DNA of 64,000 nt from Dryocola sp031988645 (GTDB taxonomy: Bacteria; Pseudomonadota; Gammaproteobacteria; Enterobacterales; Enterobacteriaceae). Every line of letters starts with the position of its first letter. The stretch's first letter is position 1. The translations under genes were made by a program, and so were the position numbers. The stretch is taken from positions 4,154,001 to 4,218,000 of the forward strand of contig NZ_CP150452.1 in NCBI RefSeq assembly GCF_051307045.1, given 5' to 3'. A model generated the notes under the pieces. That model ran no database searches and was not told where the DNA came from. It saw only the letters and a list, made by a program, of their open reading frames with translations. This document shows positions 26,625-37,279 of the stretch, in pieces.

Positions 26625-27014
26625 TCAGCTATAGCCAATGAGCTGTTCTGCCGTAATCAGCCCCATTTTCTCAAGCTGAATAGCTACCGCGCGAACGGAA
26701 CGACCCAGCTCGGCGCCCAGCTGCTCCACCGCTTTGCCTGCCGCATACTCTTCCTCAAGCTGTTTTTTCTCTTCCTCCGCCCAGGGAAAGTAGGATTTGG
26801 CGGGCTTGCCCTCTGCAATATTCTTCTGCTCGCGTTCCTGAGGGGAAAGCTTCGTTTTTTTACTCTTTTCCGGCTGCGCCATCAGCTCGTCAGATAATGC
26901 AAACAGCATGCGTATCATTTCAGGCGCGTGGGCAAGCGAGGCGTGCGTAAGCAATTCGCCGGTATCGGGATTGATACCGTTGGCCAGGGCTCTTAGTATT
27001 TTCGCGGTATTCAT
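26625..27014 (-). CDS. Small protein of unknown function with a possible helix-turn-helix end
   Basis: A 129-residue protein that I cannot name. The start MNTAKILRALANG at 27014 follows a good GAAAGGAG ribosome site; the open frame continues 30 codons further up without one. The N-terminus has ALANGINPDTGELL, then HAPEMIRMLFALSDEL. The middle is lysine-rich (KSKKTKLSPQEREQKN). The C-terminus AVEQLGAELGRSVRAVAIQLEKMGLI (about 97-122) looks like a helix-turn-helix: helix, turn and recognition helix. It occupies the place of dinD next to yicC in E. coli. Regulation and role are unknown. Confidence 0.7.
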   Translation of the reverse strand: MNTAKILRALANGINPDTGELLTHASLAHAPEMIRMLFALSDELMAQPEKSKKTKLSPQEREQKNIAEGKPAKSYFPWAEEEKKQLEEEYAAGKAVEQLGAELGRSVRAVAIQLEKMGLITAEQLIGYS

Positions 27015-27210
27015 CGTTATGACTCCTTTCATAAAGAGATAATTAAATTTATCCTTTTTAAATAACCATAAAGCCGATAAACCCTTTAATTCTGCATAAA
27101 ACAATAATATTCGATTACTTTAACTAATCCGAAACTGTTCAACTTAGAAAATCTCAATCGCGACGTACTTCACAAAACGTTACCCTCTGCTCGTCCGTCT
27201 GGAGGGGTTC

Positions 27211-27828
27211 ATGCTGCTACATATTCTTTATCTTATTGGTATTACCGCCGAAGCGATGACCGGCGCGCTGGCGGCTGGCCGACGCCGCATGGATACTTTC
27301 GGCGTAATAATTATTGCTACCGCTACCGCCCTTGGCGGCGGCTCGGTGCGCGATATCCTGCTGGGACACTACCCTTTAGGCTGGGTAAAAAACCCTGAAT
27401 ACGTGGTGATCGTCGCCGTAGCGGCAGTAGTAACCACTATTGTTGCCCCGGTGATGCCCCATCTGCGGCGGCTTTTCCTCGTTCTTGACGCCCTGGGCCT
27501 GGTCGTGTTTTCTATCATCGGCGCGCAGATTGCGCTGGATATGGGCGAAGGCCCGATCATCGCAATTATTGCAGCGGTCATAACGGGCGTATTCGGCGGC
27601 GTATTGCGCGATATGTTCTGCAAACGCATTCCGCTGGTTTTTCAAAAAGAGCTCTACGCTGGCATCGCTTTTGCGTCCGCTGTGCTCTATACAGCGCTGC
27701 AACATTACGTATCGAGCCATGATGTGGTGGTGATCGCGACGCTTATCTTCGGTTTTTCCGCACGTTTATTAGCGCTGCGTCTGCGGCTTGGCCTGCCGGT
27801 TTTTCACTACAGGCATGCCGATCATTAA
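27211..27828 (+). CDS. yicG: YicG, TRIC/UPF0126 family membrane protein
   Basis: A 205-residue inner-membrane protein with six to seven hydrophobic helices in two repeats. Each repeat carries the family glycine motif (ALGGGSVRDILLG, about 44-56, and VFGGVLRDMFCKRIPL, about 129-144). Members of this family are trimeric cation channels or glycine transporters. The length equals E. coli YicG. It ends head-on with ligB with a 4-base overlap of the stops. An AT-rich 196-base gap precedes it. Confidence 0.92.
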   Translation: MLLHILYLIGITAEAMTGALAAGRRRMDTFGVIIIATATALGGGSVRDILLGHYPLGWVKNPEYVVIVAVAAVVTTIVAPVMPHLRRLFLVLDALGLVVFSIIGAQIALDMGEGPIIAIIAAVITGVFGGVLRDMFCKRIPLVFQKELYAGIAFASAVLYTALQHYVSSHDVVVIATLIFGFSARLLALRLRLGLPVFHYRHADH

Positions 27829-29513
27829 TTAACAAAACCGGCTATCCCCTGCTTTCCCAGAAAACCCGCCAGGCTGCTGATTTGAGGGTGATTGATAAAC
27901 TGCACCAGTTTTTTCGCCCGTTCAGCCCCTACGCCTGGCAACTTTTGCCAGCTCAACTCGTCCCGCATGGCTAATTGATGCCAGTGGGTATCTGGCAGTA
28001 AGCTCAGCGCGGGCTTCGGCAAAGGCAGGCCGAAAGCCATTAACCAGCGCTGGAAAGGCTGCCGGCGGGCTATTGAGAACTGATGCCAGATTTGCTCAGC
28101 TTTGCCGACTGAAAAGCCGCTTAGCTGCGCCAGAGACTCATGGCTTAGCGGCAGCCAGGAAAAAACATGTTCCAGAGGATATGCCTGGCTGAGCTTCTGC
28201 CACGTGCGCCTGCTGACGCCTTTGATATTCAGCACGGCCGGCGAACTCATCCACGTCAGCCTGGCAAAGAACTGCTCGCGGCATTCCGCTGCGCTATAGA
28301 GGCAGCTTAACGGGGTAATATCATTCAGCGCCGGCGGCTGCGGCTTATCGCGCAGGCTTATACGCCAGACAACTTCGTCGATTCGCGGAATTCCCTGGCC
28401 TGCCAGGCTCACCATCACCTGATCCCCCGGCGCAATATCTAATTCCCGCCAGCGTTTAACCGACCCGATGTTGACACGCTTAACCTGTTTATCGTCAAGC
28501 TGCAAAGGTTCCAGCTCCAGCACCACGGCAATCTTTCCGGTGCGCCCCACGTTAAATCGAATGTTTTTTACGTCTGCAATTTGTTGCGCCGGCGGATACT
28601 TCCAGGCCGCAAGCCAGGGAGCCTGTCCCGGCTGCCAAAACTTTCCGGCAGGCTCGTTGCCTTCGCGGATCACAATGCCGTCGGTTACAAAAGGCACGGA
28701 TGAGGTGAACCACCTGTTTCGCAGAGAAGATATTTCATTTATCGAGGTAACGGGTTTTGACCACCGGCTGGCGAGGGGAAACCCAGCCTTATCAAGCAGA
28801 CTCAGCTTTTGTCTGAGGTCCTCCGGGCCATCAGGCCATGCCCAGATGAATACGCCGAGATCGTTAAGCAGGTCGGAGCCTGCCTGCCGCATCATGGCGC
28901 CGGCGACTTTGCCGCGGGCGTTAATACCGCCCATGGTTTTCTGCACATGCCGCTCACGCTTCAGGAACAACTCTCCCTGCAGTATGCTGTCGCCCAGGGG
29001 TCCGGAAAGCGTTTTGGGAATAGCATCGATCTGCGCGGCTTTTGCGGTCCAGTCCTCGCCCTTAAGACCGTCGCCACGGCTGAGGAGCTTTTCCAGCTTG
29101 CCCTGCCGGTACACCAGAGTGATCGCCACGCCGTCGACTTTCGGCTGAACCCATAAATCAGATTTACCTTCGATCCAGCGGGATACCGCCGCGCCGTCGG
29201 ACAGTTTTTTAACGCCCGTATGCGCAACGGGATGTCGCGTTTTGCCACGGGTCGCAAGCGTGGGCTGCAGCAGCGGGACGGCGGGCTGATAGCAGCGTCG
29301 CCATTCGTTTAATCGCAAACGAAGCTTGTCATACACCGCATCGCTGGTCTGGCTTTCTCCTTCACGGTAATAGGCTTCGTCCCACCGGTGAAGCTGATCC
29401 TGCAGCTTTTTTATCTCCTGGTTCGCCTGTGAGGGTGACCAGACCGGACAAGAAGCAGAAGCGATCCCCGTCAGCACACTCAACGCCAAACCCAGCCTGA
29501 TTAACCCTTTCAT
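27825..29513 (-). CDS. ligB: NAD+-dependent DNA ligase LigB with a signal-peptide-like N-terminus
   Basis: A 562-residue protein (E. coli LigB 560). The start MKGLIRLGLALSVLTGIASASCPVW is preferred over the open frame from 29555 because E. coli LigB also starts with such a hydrophobic segment. The adenylation motif is WVQPKVDGVAITLVY (nucleophile Lys in KxDG, about 116), with KGEDWT, GGINARGKVAG, DGIVIR and an OB-fold. The C-terminal helix-hairpin-helix includes LPGVGAERAKKLV. No BRCT domain is evident. LigB seals nicks with NAD+ weakly; its physiological role is unclear. It diverges from gmk. Confidence 0.95.
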   Translation of the reverse strand: MKGLIRLGLALSVLTGIASASCPVWSPSQANQEIKKLQDQLHRWDEAYYREGESQTSDAVYDKLRLRLNEWRRCYQPAVPLLQPTLATRGKTRHPVAHTGVKKLSDGAAVSRWIEGKSDLWVQPKVDGVAITLVYRQGKLEKLLSRGDGLKGEDWTAKAAQIDAIPKTLSGPLGDSILQGELFLKRERHVQKTMGGINARGKVAGAMMRQAGSDLLNDLGVFIWAWPDGPEDLRQKLSLLDKAGFPLASRWSKPVTSINEISSLRNRWFTSSVPFVTDGIVIREGNEPAGKFWQPGQAPWLAAWKYPPAQQIADVKNIRFNVGRTGKIAVVLELEPLQLDDKQVKRVNIGSVKRWRELDIAPGDQVMVSLAGQGIPRIDEVVWRISLRDKPQPPALNDITPLSCLYSAAECREQFFARLTWMSSPAVLNIKGVSRRTWQKLSQAYPLEHVFSWLPLSHESLAQLSGFSVGKAEQIWHQFSIARRQPFQRWLMAFGLPLPKPALSLLPDTHWHQLAMRDELSWQKLPGVGAERAKKLVQFINHPQISSLAGFLGKQGIAGFVN

Positions 29514-29714
29514 AACGCCCTCCCTGTCAGTTGGAAACGAGGTATAGCGTGGCAAAGCCTCAGCCGCGAGAATGAAATAAAAACGATGCGGGACCTTTTC
29601 AGATAAAGCGTTGAAGTTGCAGAAACGAGCGGTATGAACTGGAAAGCATTACGCAAAACGATACAAAAGCGCACCGGGAACATGACAAATTCCCCGTGCC
29701 AGCGTGCCGACGTG

Positions 29715-29720
29715 TATAAT
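29715..29720 (+). promoter_or_regulatory. Candidate -10 element for gmk
   Basis: TATAAT stands 50 bases before the gmk ATG. A -35 hexamer is not obvious at the usual distance. Confidence 0.45.
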
Positions 29721-29769
29721 AGGGCGGTAGACGCTCTTCTTTTTATCCTTATCGAATAAGTTAGAACCC

Positions 29770-30394
29770 ATGGCTCAAGGCACGCTTTATATTGTTTCCG
29801 CCCCAAGCGGCGCGGGGAAATCCAGCCTCATTCAGGCTCTGTTAAAAACACAACCGCTGTACGATACACAGGTTTCCATTTCCCATACCACGCGCGGCGT
29901 ACGCCCCGGCGAGAAACATGGCGAACACTATTTCTTCGTAAGCCAGGACGAATTCAGGCAGATGATCGCTGAAGACGCCTTCCTTGAACACGCAGAAGTT
30001 TTTGGTAATTACTACGGCACCTCGCGCCATGCGATTGAACAGGTACTGGCGACAGGCGTGGACGTATTCCTTGATATAGACTGGCAGGGCGCGCAGCAAA
30101 TTCGTAATAAAATGCCGCACGCGCGCAGCATCTTTATTTTGCCGCCGTCGAAAGATGAATTAGATCGTCGCCTGCGCGGGCCGTGGGCAGGACAGCGAAG
30201 AAGTCATCGCCAGGCGTATGGAGCAGGCTGTTGCAGAAATGAGCCATTACGCGGAATATGATTATCTTATCGTCAATGACGATTTCGACACCGCGCTGTC
30301 AGATTTAAAGATTATTATTCGCGCCGAGCGTCTGCGAATGGGCCGTCAAAAAGCACGACATGACGCTTTAATCAGCAAACTATTGGCAGACTGA
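29770..30394 (+). CDS. gmk: Guanylate kinase, interrupted by a +1 base at GGCC
   Basis: Essential nucleotide enzyme that phosphorylates GMP to GDP. MAQGTLYIVSAPSGAGKSSLIQ holds the P-loop (about 11-18); SHTTRGVRPGEKHGEHY is the GMP-binding block. The frame breaks at 30178-30182, where GGGCC stands in RLRGRGQDSEEVI in place of GGCC. The other frame then continues IARRMEQAVAEMSHYAEYDYLIVND to the stop at 30394. Corrected length 207 residues, equal to E. coli. Because the gene is essential, the break is almost certainly a sequence error. rpoZ follows, as in E. coli. Confidence 0.95.
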
Positions 30395-30447
30395 GCCCAG
30401 TTTCAGTATCATGCCCAGTCATTTCTTCATCTGTGGAGCTTTAAAAT

Positions 30448-30723
30448 ATGGCACGCGTAACCGTTCAGGACGCTGTAGAGAAAATTGGTAACCGTTTTGA
30501 CCTGGTACTGGTCGCCGCACGTCGCGCTCGTCAGATGCAAACCGGTGGTAAAGATCCTCTGGTACCTGAAGAAAACGATAAAACGACCGTTATTGCATTA
30601 CGCGAAATCGAAGAAGGGTTGATCACCAACCAGATTCTTGATGTTCGTGATCGCCAGGAGCAGCAAGAGCAGGAAGCCGCAGAACTGCAGGCCGTTACCG
30701 CTATTGCTGAAGGTCGTCGTTAA
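30448..30723 (+). CDS. rpoZ: DNA-directed RNA polymerase omega subunit
   Basis: A 91-residue protein, MARVTVQDAVEKIGNRFDLVLVAARRARQ, the same length as E. coli omega. It helps assembly of the beta' subunit and forms part of a ppGpp-binding site of RNA polymerase. It lies directly before spoT (19 bases), so a polymerase subunit that binds ppGpp and the ppGpp synthetase/hydrolase share an operon. Confidence 0.98.
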   Translation: MARVTVQDAVEKIGNRFDLVLVAARRARQMQTGGKDPLVPEENDKTTVIALREIEEGLITNQILDVRDRQEQQEQEAAELQAVTAIAEGRR

Positions 30724-30742
30724 TTAGCCCTGCGGGTAGCCC

Positions 30743-32855
30743 TTGTATCTGTTTGAAAGCCTGAATCAGCTGATTCAAAAATACTTGCCCGAGGAGCAGA
30801 TAAAGCGCCTCCGGCAGGCCTATCTTGTCGCGCGTGATGCTCACGAGGGACAAGCACGTTCAAGCGGTGAACCCTATATCACCCATCCCGTAGCGGTCGC
30901 CTGCATTCTGGCCGAGATGAAACTCGACTATGAAACGCTGATGGCGGCGTTACTGCATGACGTGATTGAAGACACCCCTGCCACCTACCAGGATATGGAA
31001 CAGCTGTTTGGCAAAAGCGTTGCCGAGCTGGTGGAGGGGGTTTCTAAACTCGACAAACTGAAGTTCCGCGATAAGAAAGAGGCCCAGGCCGAAAACTTCC
31101 GCAAAATGATCATGGCGATGGTGCAGGATATCCGCGTCATTCTGATCAAACTCGCCGACCGTACGCACAACATGCGTACTCTTGGGTCGCTGCGTCCGGA
31201 CAAGCGCCGTCGCATCGCCCGCGAAACCCTCGAAATTTACAGTCCGCTGGCCCACCGCCTTGGTATTCACCATCTGAAAACCGAGCTGGAGGAGCTGGGC
31301 TTTGAAGCGCTTTACCCGAACCGCTACCGCGTCATTAAAGAGGTGGTCAAAGCGGCGCGTGGTAATCGCAAAGAGATGATTCAAAAAATCCTCTCGGAAA
31401 TCGATGGGCGTTTGCAGGAGGCGGGCATTCCCTGCCGCGTCAGCGGTCGCGAAAAGCATCTTTATTCCATCTACTGCAAAATGACGCTCAAAGAGCAGCG
31501 TTTCCATTCGATCATGGATATCTACGCGTTTCGCGTCATAGTGCATGATATGGATACCTGTTACCGCGTTCTTGGGCAGATGCACAGCCTCTACAAGCCG
31601 CGTCCGGGGCGGGTTAAGGACTATATCGCCATTCCAAAGGCCAACGGATATCAGTCCCTGCACACTTCCATGATCGGCCCGCACGGCGTGCCTGTTGAAG
31701 TACAAATCCGTACCGAAGATATGGACCAGATGGCTGAGATGGGGGTTGCCGCCCACTGGGCTTATAAAGAGCAGGGCGAGAGCAGTACCACTGCGCAAAT
31801 CCGCGCCCAGCGCTGGATGCAAAGCCTGCTGGAACTGCAGCAGAGCGCCGGTAGCTCATTTGAATTTATCGAGAGCGTAAAATCCGATCTCTTCCCGGAT
31901 GAGATTTACGTTTTCACCCCGGAAGGGCGTATTGTCGAACTCCCGGCGGGCGCCACGCCCGTGGACTTCGCCTATGCGGTACATACCGATATCGGCCACG
32001 CCTGCGTCGGCGCCCGGGTGGACCGCCAGCCCTATCCGTTATCGCAGTCGCTTACCAGCGGCCAGACGATTGAAATCATTACCGCTCCGGGCGCGCGTCC
32101 GAACGCCGCCTGGCTAAACTTTGTCGTCAGCTCTAAAGCGCGCGCCAAAATCCGCCAGATGCTGAAGAACCTCAAGCGAGACGATTCGGTCAACCTGGGA
32201 CGCCGGCTGTTAAATCATGCCTTAGGCGGCAGCCGCAAGCTGGCCGAAGTGCCGCCAGAAAATATTCAGCGTGAGCTTGAGCGCATGAAGCTCGCCTCGC
32301 TTGACGATTTGCTGGCGGAGATTGGCCTGGGCAATGCCATGAGCGTGGTGGTAGCGAAGAACCTGCAGGGAGAATCGCAGGCCCTCCTTGCAGACGAACG
32401 CATTGCCGCACAGCCATCTGCCGATCAAAGGCGCGGACGGCGTGCTGATTACCTTTGCGAAATGCTGTCGACCTATCCCCGGAGACCCGATTGTGGCCCA
32501 CGTCAGCCCCGGAAAAGGGCTGGTTATCCACCATGAATCCTGTCGCAACATCCGCGGTTACCAGAAAGAGCCAGAGAAGTTTATGGCCGTAGAGTGGGAT
32601 AAAGAGGCCGAGCAGGAGTTCATCACCGAGATTAAGGTGGATATGTTTAACCATCAGGGCGCGCTGGCGAATCTTACCGCCGCGCTGAACAACGCGGGTT
32701 CGAATATTCAAAGCCTGAATACCGAAGAGAAAGACGGCCGCGTTTACAGCGCGTTCATTCGCCTGACCGCCCGCGATCGTATCCATCTGGCGAATATCAT
32801 GCGTAAAATCCGCGTGATGCCGGACGTGATTAAAGTTACCCGAAACAGAAACTAG
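30743..32855 (+). CDS. spoT: Bifunctional (p)ppGpp synthase/hydrolase SpoT, interrupted by a +1 base at GGCC
   Basis: Makes and degrades the stringent alarmone. It starts at TTG 30743 (MYLFESLNQL), as in E. coli. The HD hydrolase motif is ALLHDVIEDT (about 68-77), the synthetase block KDYIAIPKANGYQSLHTS, the TGS region IYVFTPEGRIVELPAGATPVDFAYAVH, and the C-terminal ACT domain NIQSLNTEEKDGRVYSAFIR. The frame shifts at 32380-32384 (GGCCC) in the linker before LPIKGADGVLITFAKCC. One base less gives 703 residues (E. coli 702). The affected linker is poorly conserved, but the reading frame beyond it is clearly SpoT. Confidence 0.95.
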
Positions 32856-32859
32856 CGTT

Positions 32860-33550
32860 ATGAATCCACAACGTTATGCGCGTATCTGCGAAATGCTCGC
32901 CAGGCGCCAGCCTGATTTGACCGTCTGCATGGAGCAGGTGCATAAGCCTCATAACGTCTCGGCGATCATCCGCACCGCGGACGCGGTGGGCGTGCACGAG
33001 GTCCATGCCGTTTGGCCGGGAAACCGTATGCGTACTATGGCTTCTTCTGCGGCAGGCAGTAACTCCTGGGTAGAGGTCAAAACTCATCGCACCATTGGCG
33101 ATGCCGTATCCCAACTGAAAAATAGCGGGATGCAAATTCTCGCCACCCACCTTTCGGATAAGGCCGTCGATTTTCGCGAAATCGACTACACGCGGCCGAC
33201 CTGCATTCTGATGGGCCAGGAAAAAACCGGCATCACCCAGGAAGCATTGGCGCTGGCGGACCAGGACATTATTATTCCGATGATCGGCATGGTGCAGTCG
33301 CTTAACGTTTCCGTGGCCTCCGCGCTTATCCTTTATGAAGCACAGCGCCAGCGTCAAAACGCCGGCATGTATCAGCGCGAAAACAGCACCCTGCCGGAAT
33401 CCGAACAACAGCGTCTGCTGTTTGAAGGCGGCTATCCGGTGCTGGCGCGCGTTTCCCGCCGTAAGGGCCTGCCTTACCCCCATGTGAATCAGCAAGGTGA
33501 AATCGAAGCTGACGCCGCCTGGTGGGGCCACCATGCAGTCCGCGGAGTAA
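32860..33550 (+). CDS. trmH: tRNA (guanosine-18-2'-O)-methyltransferase, interrupted near its end by a +1 base at GGCC
   Basis: SPOUT-class methyltransferase (also spoU) that modifies G18 of tRNAs. MNPQRYARICEMLARRQPDLT starts it; the knotted SAM site is ILMGQEKTGITQEALALADQD and IPMIGMVQSLNVSVASALILYE. The apparent 370-residue frame is an artefact: at 33524-33529 GGGGCC replaces GGGCC after ADAAWW, and removing a G gives WWATMQSAE and a TAA at 33548-33550. Corrected length 229, equal to E. coli. recG starts 3 bases later. Confidence 0.94.
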
Positions 33551-33553
33551 GCC

Positions 33554-35636
33554 ATGAAAGGCCGTTTGCTGGATGCCATACCGTTAAGCACGCTTGCCGG
33601 AGTGGGCGCCAGCCAGAGCGGCAAACTGGCCAAAATCGGCCTGCACACCCTGCAGGATTTACTGCTGCACCTTCCGCTGCGTTACGAAGACCGTACCCAC
33701 CTCAGCCCTGTTCAGGATCTGCAGCCCGGCGTTTACGCTACTGTGGAAGGGGAAGTGCTGAACTGCAATATCAGTTTTGGCCGCCGCCGCATGATGACCT
33801 GCCAGATTACCGACGGCACCGGTATCCTGACGATGCGCTTTTTCAACTTCAACGCGGCGATGAAAAACAGCCTTGCGGCGGGCAAGCGCGTGCTTGCTTA
33901 TGGCGAGGCAAAGCGCGGCACGCACGGCGCGGAGATGATTCATCCGGAGTATCGCGTTCAGGGCGATCTTAGCACGCCGGAATTACAGGAAACGCTAACG
34001 CCGGTCTATCCCACCACCGAAGGCATTCGCCAGGCCACGCTGCGCAAACTGACCGATCAGGCGCTTGAACTGCTCGATACCTGCGCCATTAACGAATTAC
34101 TGCCGCCAGAATTAAACCAGGGAATGATGAGCCTGCCGCAGGCGTTGCGTACGCTGCACCGCCCGCCGCCGGACATGCGGCTGGCGGATCTGGAGACAGG
34201 TAAACATCCGGCCCAGCAGCGCTTAATTCTTGAGGAGCTGCTGGCGCATAACCTGAGCATGCTGGCGCTACGCGCGGGCGCACAGCGTTATCATGCGTTG
34301 CCGTTAGTTAATCATGATGAGCTGAAAAACCGCCTGCTGGCGTCTTTGCCGTTCAGGCCAACCGGCGCGCAGGAGCGGGTGGTTGCGGAAATTGAACATG
34401 ACATGGCGCTGGACGTGCCGATGATGCGTCTGGTGCAGGGCGATGTTGGCTCCGGGAAAACGCTGGTCGCCGCGCTCGCCGCGCTGCGGGCTATTGCCCA
34501 CGGCAGGCAGGTCGGCCTGATGGCGCCTACCGAGCTGCTCGCCGAACAGCACGCCCACAACTTCCGGCAGTGGTTTGCGCCGCTGGGCATTGAGGTGGGC
34601 TGGCTTGCCGGCAAGCAAAAGGGCAAAGCGCGCATTGCGCAGCAGGAGGCCATCGCCAGCGGCCAGGTGTCGATGATTGTCGGCACCCACGCCATCTTCC
34701 AGGAACAGGTGCAGTTTGCCGGGCTGGCGCTGGTGATTATCGATGAACAGCATCGCTTTGGCGTTCACCAGCGGCTGGCGCTGTGGGAAAAGGGGCAGGT
34801 TCAGGGCTTCCATCCGCATCAGCTCATCATGACGGCCACGCCGATCCCCCGCACGCTCGCCATGACGGCCTATGCCGATCTGGATACGTCGGTTATCGAT
34901 GAGCTGCCGCCCGGCCGTACGCCCGTCACCACCGTCGCCATCCCGGATACGCGGCGTAACGAAATTATCGAGCGCGTCCGCGGCGCCTGCATCACGGAAA
35001 AACGTCAGGCCTACTGGGTTTGTACGCTGATTGAGGAGTCAGAACTGCTGGAGGCCCCAGGCGGCGGAAGTCACCTGGGAAGAACTCAAGGCGGCTCTGC
35101 CCGAACTCAACGTCGGGTTAGTGCACGGGCGCATGAAGCCGCAGGAGAAACAGGCGGTCATGCAGGCTTTCAAAGCGGGCGATATCCACCTGCTAATCGC
35201 AACGACGGTCATTGAGGTTGGTGTGGACGTACCTAATGCCAGCCTGATGATTATCGAAAATCCGGAGCGGCTGGGGCTTGCGCAACTTCACCAGCTGCGT
35301 GGCCGCGTTGGCCGCGGCGCCGTCGCCTCTCATTGCGTGCTGCTTTACAAATCGCCGCTGTCCAAAACGGCGCAGCTGCGTTTGCAGGTTCTGCGGGACA
35401 GCAACGATGGCTTTGTGATTGCGCAAAAAGATCTGGAAATCCGCGGCCCGGGCGAGCTGCTCGGCACCCGCCAGACGGGAAGCGCCGAGTTTAAGGTGGC
35501 GGACTTATTACGCGATCAGGCGATGATTCCGGAAGTGCAGCGCCTCGCCCGCCATATTCACGAACGCTATCCGCAACAGGCAACGGCGCTGATTGAACGC
35601 TGGATGCCGGAAACGGAACGCTACTCCAACGCCTGA
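33554..35636 (+). CDS. recG: ATP-dependent DNA helicase RecG, interrupted by a +1 base at GGCC
   Basis: Branch-migrating helicase that acts on stalled forks and Holliday junctions. An N-terminal wedge domain (TLAGVGASQSGKLAKIGLHTLQDLLLHLPLRYEDRT) is followed by helicase motifs: Walker A GDVGSGKT, LMAPTELLAEQH, DEQHRFGVHQR (DExH box) and MTATPIPRTLAM. The frame changes at 35053-35058 (GGCCCC for GGCCC in LLEAQAAEVTWEEL). The later frame has VIEVGVDVPNASLMIIE and QLRGRVGRG (motifs V and VI). Corrected length 693, equal to E. coli. Third gene after spoT-trmH. In E. coli gltS lies divergent beyond it; here xanP follows instead. Confidence 0.95.
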
Positions 35637-35693
35637 TCCCGCAGCCGCCGGCCTTGGCGAACTTTTACGATGCGCTGCAAATTTAATTTCGCC

Positions 35694-35709
35694 ATGCAAT
35701 CGTTTGCTT
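35694..35709. promoter_or_regulatory. PurR box overlapping the xanP promoter
   Basis: ATGCAATCGTTTGCTT fits the PurR operator pattern ANGCAANCGNTTNCNT at every fixed position. A candidate -10 (TAAAAT, 35726-35731) lies 16 bases after TTGCTT at 35704-35709, so the box overlaps the likely -35. PurR with hypoxanthine or guanine would then repress the xanthine permease gene. Confidence 0.65.
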
Positions 35710-35761
35710 TTGCGATTCAGTTCGTTAAAATCTGCGCTTTTCCACCACGGGAATTCCTCTG

Positions 35762-37154
35762 ATGTCTGTAAATGCCGTTGAGTCAGAAAAAGCGCAACCG
35801 ATTGCTTCGACTCGTCCAAGTGAATTGATCTATCGCCTCGAAGACAGACCTCCCCTTCCGCAAACGCTTTTCGCCGCCTGTCAGCACCTGCTGGCGATGT
35901 TCGTTGCGGTCATCACGCCGGCGCTGCTGATTTGCCAGGCGCTGGGGCTACCGGCATCAGATACGCAGCACATTATCAGCATGTCGCTGTTTGCCTCAGG
36001 CGTCGCCTCTATTATTCAAATCAAAGCGTGGGGACCTGTGGGATCGGGCCTGCTGTCGATTCAGGGCACCAGCTTCAACTTCGTCTCGCCGCTGATTATG
36101 GGCGGCATGGCGCTAAAAAACGGCGGCGCGGACGTACCGGGCATGATGGCGGCGCTCTTCGGTACGCTGATGCTGGCAAGCTGCACGGAGATGGCGCTTT
36201 CCCGGGTGCTGCATCTGGCCCGTCGTATTATTACGCCGCTGGTCTCCGGCGTCGTGGTGATGATTATCGGGCTGTCGTTAATTCAGGTTGGCCTTAACTC
36301 TATCGGCGGCGGTTACGCCGCAATGAGCGATCACACCTTTGGCGCGCCGAAAAACCTGCTGCTGGCCGGCGCCGTGCTGCTGGTGATTATCCTGTTGAAC
36401 CGCCAGCGTAATCCTTACCTGCGCGTCGCTTCGCTGGTCATCGCTATGGCCGTGGGTTACGCGCTGGCATGGGCGATGGATATGCTGCCAGCGACCACCG
36501 CGCCGACGAACAGCGACCTGATTATGGTGCCTACGCCGCTCTACTACGGTCTGGGCATCGACTGGAATCTGCTGATCCCGCTGATGCTGGTATTTATGGT
36601 GACGTCGCTGGAAACCATCGGCGATATTACCGCGACGTCCGACGTTTCTGAACAGCCCGTCTCCGGCCCGCTCTATATGAAGCGCCTTAAAGGCGGCGTG
36701 CTGGCCAACGGCCTGAACTCCTGCGTCTCCGCCGTTTTCAATACGTTCCCGAACTCCTGCTTCGGGCAGAACAACGGCGTGATTCAGCTTACCGGCGTCG
36801 CCAGCCGCTATGTCGGTTTTGTCGTGGCGCTGATGCTCATCGTGCTGGGCCCTGTTCCCTGCGGTAAGCGGCTTTGTTCAGCATATTCCCGAGCCGGTGC
36901 TCGGCGGAGCGACGATTGTGATGTTCGGCACTATCGCTGCGTCCGGCGTGCGTATCGTTTCCCGCGAGCCGTTGAACCGCCGCGCGATTATGATTATCGC
37001 GCTGTCTCTGGCCGTCGGCATGGGCGTGTCCCAGCAGCCGCTGATTTTGCAGTTTGCTCCTGACTGGCTGAAAACGCTGCTCTCCTCCGGGATCGCGGCC
37101 GGCGGCATCACCGCAATCGTTCTGAACCTGATTTTCCCGCCTGAGAAAGATTGA
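35762..37154 (+). CDS. xanP: Xanthine:proton symporter XanP, interrupted by a +1 base at GGCC
   Basis: Inner-membrane nucleobase-ascorbate family (NCS2) permease, also yicE. About 12-14 hydrophobic segments; the QHLLAMFVAVITPALL start of the core, the SIQGTSFNFVSP block and the family signature region EQPVSGPLYMKRLKGGVLANGLNS with NTFPNSCFGQNNGVIQLTGV are present. The break is at 36847-36852 (GGGCCC) in MLIVLGLFPAVSGF; the other frame carries HIPEPVLGGATIVMFG to 37154. Corrected length 463, equal to E. coli. A PurR box covers its promoter. gltS, which lies between recG and xanP in E. coli, is absent. Confidence 0.95.
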
Positions 37155-37279
37155 TGTACCTCACGCGCCGGTGATTTGTTGCCATCGGCGCGTGAATCCC
37201 GCCCTGACAAACTCCTCCTTGAGCTATAACGGTAAATGGGGCATAACACCCTTACCGAAACTTCATGGGATGGAAGGCG

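Noticed and set aside
30950..31822. A 290-codon minus-strand open frame opposite spoT
   Set aside because: Antisense shadow of a well-conserved gene; composition follows spoT codons.
32860..33972. A 370-codon open frame suggesting a long TrmH
   Set aside because: The tail after residue about 225 is out-of-frame recG sequence; it results from the extra G at 33524-33529.
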